DNA of 37,417 nucleotides from assembly GCA_945905735.1 (NCBI GenBank), contig CAMDQC010000038.1:1-37417 (forward strand). The letters run 5' to 3'. The DNA is from Prosthecobacter debontii. Its GTDB lineage: Bacteria > Verrucomicrobiota > Verrucomicrobiia > Chthoniobacterales > Chthoniobacteraceae. A program made the translations under genes and the position numbers. Shown here one piece after another: positions 34,000 to 37,417 of the stretch (its first letter is position 1; every line of letters begins with the position of its first letter). The notes under the pieces were generated by a model. The model searched no databases. It was not told the origin of the DNA and saw only the letters and a list, made by a program, of their open reading frames with translations.

Positions 34000-34359
34000 T
34001 CATTTCGCTCCTGAATACTCAAACACAATGTTCGTCGTGCCCTCGACTCTGACCTCGACGGGGACTCGCGACAACATGCCTGATTCCATGCCGCGCCGCT
34101 CCAGAGCGACGGTCCGGGAGGGTGCCGCCACACTCACTCCAGCGTGGAGGACCAAGGCGTCTCCTTCGCGAAATCGGATATGCCAAGTCTGGCCGGGCTG
34201 AACGACGAAAGACTCGCCGCTATGTTGGACGGGTGTGATTAAAAGTGGAATGGATCGAAGTCGCGACAGCGACAAGCGGCGCTGCTTCCGTTCTCGGGTG
34301 TTGGTTGGTGGAAATCGCACGGCTTCTTTGTCTCTCTCACGTCTCGTCGGGCGGGTCAA
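34000..34359 (-). pseudogene. Probable remnant of a small gene joined to a 17-bp repeat copy
   Basis: The last 75 codons look like a real beta-rich protein (SFVVQPGQTWHIRFREGDALVLHAGVSV, ending TTNIVFEYSGAK). No ATG or GTG start precedes them in frame: the first candidate is a TTG at 34359. The 17-bp repeat at 34232-34248 lies exactly where the protein-like part begins, so the original 5' end may have been replaced. A real gene with an unusual start cannot be excluded. Confidence 0.35.
34232..34248 (-). repeat. 17-bp repeat, copy 2
   Basis: An exact reverse-complement copy of 3588-3604. It lies at the upstream boundary of the gene remnant ending at 34000. Confidence 0.6.
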
Positions 34360-34430
34360 TCTTCGGGTTTTCGGAGCCTTTTAGCGGTCCATTCATTTCG
34401 TTTTTCGCGCCTGCCCCACGTTCCCCTCGA

Positions 34431-34853
34431 TCAAACGTCCGAAAACGGCGCGATGAGCGGAATCGTCTGCCGCCCGTTACGGCGGTAAACCAGAAAGTCA
34501 GAATCCGTCGTCCACACACGGCATTTCGGTTCCCGTTCGGACAACGAAACGACACACGCATCGGCGAAATCCATCGGCGTATCCGCATACTTCTCCAGCA
34601 GTCGCCAGACTCCCGCCGCCGCAGGCTCAAACTCGAAGGTCACCCGGAGAATCCCCGTCTTGTGAAGTTTCGCAAGTGCCGCACGCGAAGGCCCGGATTC
34701 ACCAAGTAAATGCCAGGCTTCCGCAAATACCGCCTCACAAGTGAATAGCGGTGGTCGCAGCGATTTGAAAACACCCACTGCCCATTTGTGCCATTCATCC
34801 GAGCGGTCGAGCAGAGCCACGAGCGCCCCCGTATCCACGAAGACCGTTCCCAT
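34431..34853 (-). CDS. PIN-domain toxin, VapC type
   Basis: VapC-type toxins are Mg-dependent endoribonucleases that cleave tRNA or rRNA when not held by the antitoxin. The frame begins MGTVFVDTGALVALLDRSDEWH, with the first catalytic Asp at residue 7. A conserved acidic residue follows in CEAVFAEAWHLL. The third and fourth are in PMDFADACVV and WTTDSDF. All four acidic positions appear intact. Its length of 140 is usual. The ATG at 34853 overlaps the stop of the upstream gene (TGATG). A GTG one codon earlier is possible. Confidence 0.88.
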   Translation of the reverse strand: MGTVFVDTGALVALLDRSDEWHKWAVGVFKSLRPPLFTCEAVFAEAWHLLGESGPSRAALAKLHKTGILRVTFEFEPAAAGVWRLLEKYADTPMDFADACVVSLSEREPKCRVWTTDSDFLVYRRNGRQTIPLIAPFSDV

Positions 34854-35080
34854 CACTTCGCCGCCCGCTTCCGGCCAAACTCTGCGAGATGTTTCTTATT
34901 CGTGGAAAGGTCACGCCTTCCACTCGCCCCAATGCGCCCCGGTTTCTCAAAAAGGTCACGAGCCAAGTCATAGCAACTTGGCCCCGCGCTCAGCCGTTCG
35001 GTCAAATGACGCAGCAAAGTTTGCTGTTGTTTGCGCGGTAGCGATTCCACGGCTTGTTCAATCTCCATCAACGTGCTCAT
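34853..35080 (-). CDS. Antitoxin partner of the VapC-type toxin
   Basis: This 75-residue protein begins STLMEIEQAVESLPRKQQQTLLRHLTERL, the form seen in many small antitoxins encoded before PIN toxins. A basic tail (SGRRDLSTNKKHLAEFGRKRAAK) follows. It precedes the toxin gene with a stop-start overlap, the standard order. Autoregulation of the pair is likely by family precedent. An operator could lie within 35081-35239. I saw no clear palindrome there. Confidence 0.75.
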   Translation of the reverse strand: MSTLMEIEQAVESLPRKQQQTLLRHLTERLSAGPSCYDLARDLFEKPGRIGASGRRDLSTNKKHLAEFGRKRAAK

Positions 35081-35239
35081 GCGCGGAAAATGCCCGATGT
35101 TCTACGGCCCGTCAACTCACTGGTTTGGGCGACAAAGAATACGTCATTGAGCATTGAGCCGCAGTTCATCCATCGACTTTTGAGGGGCGGATTTGAATGC
35201 TTGTAGCACACGGACCCGCTTTCCCCTCAGTTCCGTTCC

Positions 35240-35542
35240 CTATGACGTCTGGTGACCGTTGCGGTGGATCGAAAAAATAATGAAGAGTGTGAAAATACCA
35301 CTAAGGCGCGTGAGAAATAGACGTAAGCGAGAAGGCCCTGCGTTGGGTCTATAATACCAACCCTCTGTGATCTCCCACACGATGCGTGGATAAAAGATAG
35401 AGATTACGGCGAACGATATGCTGACATAAAGCAACCAGTCTGGCATGGTCGTTATTGAGGTTGTTGTTTCCCCGAGTATGGTTGTTGGAATGGCATATAC
35501 GGAAACTTCCGCAATATGGATAGCTGCCAGTGCAATAGCCAC
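35240..35542 (-). CDS. Small membrane protein after the EcsC-family gene
   Basis: About 100 residues with three probable membrane helices: ALAAIHIAEVSVYAIPTTIL, WLLYVSISFAVISIFYPRIV and LFLTRLSGIFTLFIIFSI. The short polar ending is HRNGHQTS. No family recognised. The frame is open back to 35665, inside the EcsC-family gene. I took a GTG at 35542 as start because the preceding part is out-of-frame sequence of that gene. The true start is uncertain. It follows the EcsC-family gene on the same strand and is probably co-transcribed. Confidence 0.5.
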   Translation of the reverse strand: MAIALAAIHIAEVSVYAIPTTILGETTTSITTMPDWLLYVSISFAVISIFYPRIVWEITEGWYYRPNAGPSRLRLFLTRLSGIFTLFIIFSIHRNGHQTS

Positions 35543-35573
35543 GCCGGTTCCCTGTCGCGTATGTGCGAAAATT

Positions 35574-36401
35574 TCATATGTCGATAATCTTCTTGTTGTG
35601 AACCAACCATCGTTCTTGGAAGGCGCGCCGCGCAGCCCAGCCAACATCCTTGATATACCATCCATTCACGGATGCGCCGATACCCGCTCCGATGAAAGGA
35701 ATCGCTTGGAGGGCTTTCCGCTTCGTCAGATTGATGCCGAGCTGCTTTGCGAGGTTTCTGATGAGCAGAATTCCGGCTTCCTTGCTGAAAGCTTCCTTGG
35801 CCGCCTGCTCCCCCATCTTCGTAAACGTCTGCTTCGCAAGTGTAACTTCGATTGACCTGAGCATCGTCAGCGCGGCAATCTTCTCTTCGACGGAGTTCGC
35901 ACCGCTGGCGGATAAAATCCCGAGCGCAAATTGTCTGTCAGCCTCGGTGTCGAGCGAGAAGCCGTAGGCTAGACCGACTCCGTGAATAGTGCGTAAGGCG
36001 AAGCTAACAATGAGCGGAATGTCCACTACCATACCAGGTAAGCCGAAGAATCCGGCCACTCCCCCTTCTGTTGTGGCGATTCCAATCGCCCAGTTATGCA
36101 CGCTGTCCGCGAGATTGTCGCACTTGTTGAGTTCAGCGTTGAGCAACTCGGAGAACTCGCTGACTCCTGCATCTGCTTTCAGCGTGCCTATCTCGGCCAA
36201 CCACTTGCCTGCGACACTGGACAGGTCGAGCGCCCCGCGCATCGCGGCCTGTGGAATCAAGTGGCTGACGAGCCACGTAACCGGCGCAAATACGTAATTG
36301 ACTACCTTCGATGTAACGCTTGGCTCCTGCTGCTTCCATTCTTGGATCGCGCGGACTTGCTCCTTCTCGTAGTCGTTTAGTGGGTTTGGTTCGTTGTTCA
36401 T
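35574..36401 (-). CDS. EcsC-family protein
   Basis: The start at 36401 (MNNEPNPLNDYEKEQVRAIQEW) gives 275 residues. The longer upstream frame is not protein-like. The amphipathic opening helix YEKEQVRAIQEWKQQEPS, the core LPGMVVDIPLIVSFALRTIHGVGLAYGFSL (121-150) and the ending AIPFIGAGIGASVNGWYIKDVG (237-258) match the EcsC family. Its namesake belongs to the Bacillus ecsABC operon. The biochemical role of this family is unknown, and it is thought to be membrane-associated. No ecsA or ecsB transporter genes are near. It lies 62 bases after the YaaW-like gene. Confidence 0.85.
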   Translation of the reverse strand: MNNEPNPLNDYEKEQVRAIQEWKQQEPSVTSKVVNYVFAPVTWLVSHLIPQAAMRGALDLSSVAGKWLAEIGTLKADAGVSEFSELLNAELNKCDNLADSVHNWAIGIATTEGGVAGFFGLPGMVVDIPLIVSFALRTIHGVGLAYGFSLDTEADRQFALGILSASGANSVEEKIAALTMLRSIEVTLAKQTFTKMGEQAAKEAFSKEAGILLIRNLAKQLGINLTKRKALQAIPFIGAGIGASVNGWYIKDVGWAARRAFQERWLVHNKKIIDI

Positions 36402-36463
36402 GGGAGGTGTGCAAATGGGGGCAGTGTGCGAATCTTGACTTGTTTCATGAGTTTTCAAAGCAT

Positions 36464-37201
36464 TCAAAGGTCGCCAAATTGAAATCGACGGCGCGCTGAA
36501 ATAACCATCGCGACCACAGGAATCACCTTGCTCCAATTGGTATTTCCTAAATCGAAAGCTACAAGGATACCGCTCAATATCCAACCGGCGGGGCCAAGCA
36601 GAGCAGCCAAAGTGCGCCCTATGATGGGACCAGCAATTGTAACGCTGATGCCAATTCCCAGCCAACGAGCAATCGCAAAGAATATCTGATTCACGACGAT
36701 ATAGAGAGCAAATCCCGCCAATCGCCCAGCAACCACTGCCGACATCAGTGCAGCACCTCGTAGCTGCTTCAACTGGTCTGCGATATGTGGGGGGATTTTG
36801 CCCTCCGCAATGAGCCGTTTGATTTCCTCTTCGACGCTCTTCTCGATGTCTTTCCAAGCTTGTCCGCCCTTTTCTTTGATCATGTGTTCACGGGCGTTTT
36901 CGATAAGCTCAACAAGTATCTTATCTTCAAGTTCTACGAGAGTGTTATGATCCTTCACAGGAACATCGAGTTTCTCCGCTGTAGCTCGAATGATCTCGAT
37001 GTAGTCCGGTTCATACCACGCACGCCAGAGGTTCGGTATGGAATGACCATAGGAATGGCGAATTTCCTTGTTTATGTATTCCGTTCGTTCCGGGAGGGGA
37101 ACACCTACCTTTATGTCCAATATTTCGTAGAAATCGCCGAAGTCTTTGTCGGTCATCCGAGGGTCGCGTAGCAGTATGTCCAGTTCATCGTTTTTAGCCA
37201 T
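36464..37201 (-). CDS. YaaW/DUF3944-like protein with hydrophobic C-terminal segment
   Basis: The N-terminal part resembles the DUF3944 motif: DELDILLRDPRMTDKDFGDFYEIL, then RHSYGHSIPNLWRAWYEPDYIEIIRATAEKLDV. A helical region (LEDKILVELIENAREHM, 91-107) follows. A long Ala/Gly-rich hydrophobic region (149-218, with SVTIAGPIIGRTLAALLGPAGWILSGI) and a basic end come last. This is the layout of the Escherichia coli YaaW family, whose role is unknown. Family assignment is from recall of the pattern and is fairly uncertain. The gene begins the minus-strand cassette. Base composition is less GC-rich than the core genes, suggesting transfer. Confidence 0.65.
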   Translation of the reverse strand: MAKNDELDILLRDPRMTDKDFGDFYEILDIKVGVPLPERTEYINKEIRHSYGHSIPNLWRAWYEPDYIEIIRATAEKLDVPVKDHNTLVELEDKILVELIENAREHMIKEKGGQAWKDIEKSVEEEIKRLIAEGKIPPHIADQLKQLRGAALMSAVVAGRLAGFALYIVVNQIFFAIARWLGIGISVTIAGPIIGRTLAALLGPAGWILSGILVAFDLGNTNWSKVIPVVAMVISARRRFQFGDL

Positions 37202-37376
37202 ATAGTGTTTAGTTAATTATTTGAGAATGTTCGTTTCCGAGCGAGGCGCACGTTTGGTGGGGTATAATAGGCTCCCCGCTGTTTAGAGTGGGATTCAGAG
37301 AGGAACGGCATTGATGAACTGGGCCGGATTCTTGGGGGAACAATTACGCTGACGCGGGAGAGGAAAACGCCTACCC

Positions 37377-37383
37377 AAAGGAG
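37377..37383 (+). promoter_or_regulatory. Shine-Dalgarno sequence before the right-edge gene
   Basis: AAAGGAG lies six bases before a TTG that begins an open frame running off the window. It is one of the few strong ribosome-binding sites here. A TATAAT at 37263-37268 may be the -10 of this transcript, but I see no matching -35. Confidence 0.4.
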
Positions 37384-37389
37384 ACACCA

Positions 37390-37417
37390 TTGGAAGCAAA
37401 CGCATTATTCGAACTAG
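37390..37417 (+). CDS. Start of a gene cut by the right edge
   Basis: The frame reads M-E-A-N-A-L-F-E-L from a TTG after a well-placed AAAGGAG. Only nine codons are visible, so no product can be named. It would be divergent from the YaaW-like gene. Confidence 0.35.

Noticed and set aside
37263-37268. Full sigma-70 promoter at TATAAT
   Set aside because: No -35-like hexamer lies at 16-18 bases upstream, so only the -10-like word can be stated.

Overview
The window is about 37 kb of GC-rich bacterial chromosome from a free-living heterotroph. Few genes have a recognisable Shine-Dalgarno sequence. Secreted PQQ-propeller, PKD, LamG-type and formylglycine-type proteins are common, and intergenic palindromes are abundant. 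Together these suggest a member of the PVC group, probably Verrucomicrobiota. That is inference: there is no rRNA or other decisive marker here. No tRNA, rRNA, CRISPR array, transposase or phage gene was found.

Layout. 1-3600: an edge-truncated formylglycine-generating-enzyme-like protein, two unrecognised genes, then about 1 kb without genes that holds two large inverted-repeat elements. 3.7-12 kb: core genes, namely a MoxR ATPase, SMC, argininosuccinate synthase (argG), a small membrane protein and dihydrolipoyl dehydrogenase (lpdA). 12-14 kb: a PIN-toxin/antitoxin pair whose toxin is broken, and two small unrecognised genes. 13.9-14.5 kb: a second inverted repeat, then a degenerate 21-22 bp tandem array of 13 units. 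14.5-21.2 kb (minus strand): rimO; a large secreted galactose/glyoxal-oxidase-like copper-radical protein with FN3 and PKD domains, split by a frame change; a small secreted protein; and a secreted PHB-depolymerase/feruloyl-esterase-like hydrolase. 21.9-32.6 kb (plus strand): a tight co-directional run of PQQ-propeller protein, histone-deacetylase-family hydrolase, SurA-like foldase, flavin-dependent halogenase-like protein, FkbO/XanB2-type chorismatase, trypsin-like protease (broken by an internal deletion), argC and a family 2 glycosyltransferase. 32.6-37.4 kb (minus strand): a proline-rich membrane protein, a gene remnant, a VapBC-type toxin-antitoxin pair, and a less GC-rich cassette of a YaaW/DUF3944-like protein, an EcsC-family protein and a small membrane protein.

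How the genes may work together. The halogenase-like and chorismatase genes overlap by four bases. Together they could make and halogenate a hydroxybenzoate-type starter unit, as in aryl-polyene/xanthomonadin-type pigments. The YaaW-like/EcsC/membrane trio beside a toxin-antitoxin pair looks like an accessory envelope or stress module of unknown role. The best candidate for undescribed non-coding structure is the 21-22 bp array at 14211-14490, followed by the multi-hairpin elements at 2975-3518. One arm of the latter recurs inside a coding gene at 10160-10178. Three genes (PIN toxin, copper oxidase, protease) carry frame-breaking lesions that look like internal deletions. They are either pseudogenes or assembly errors.
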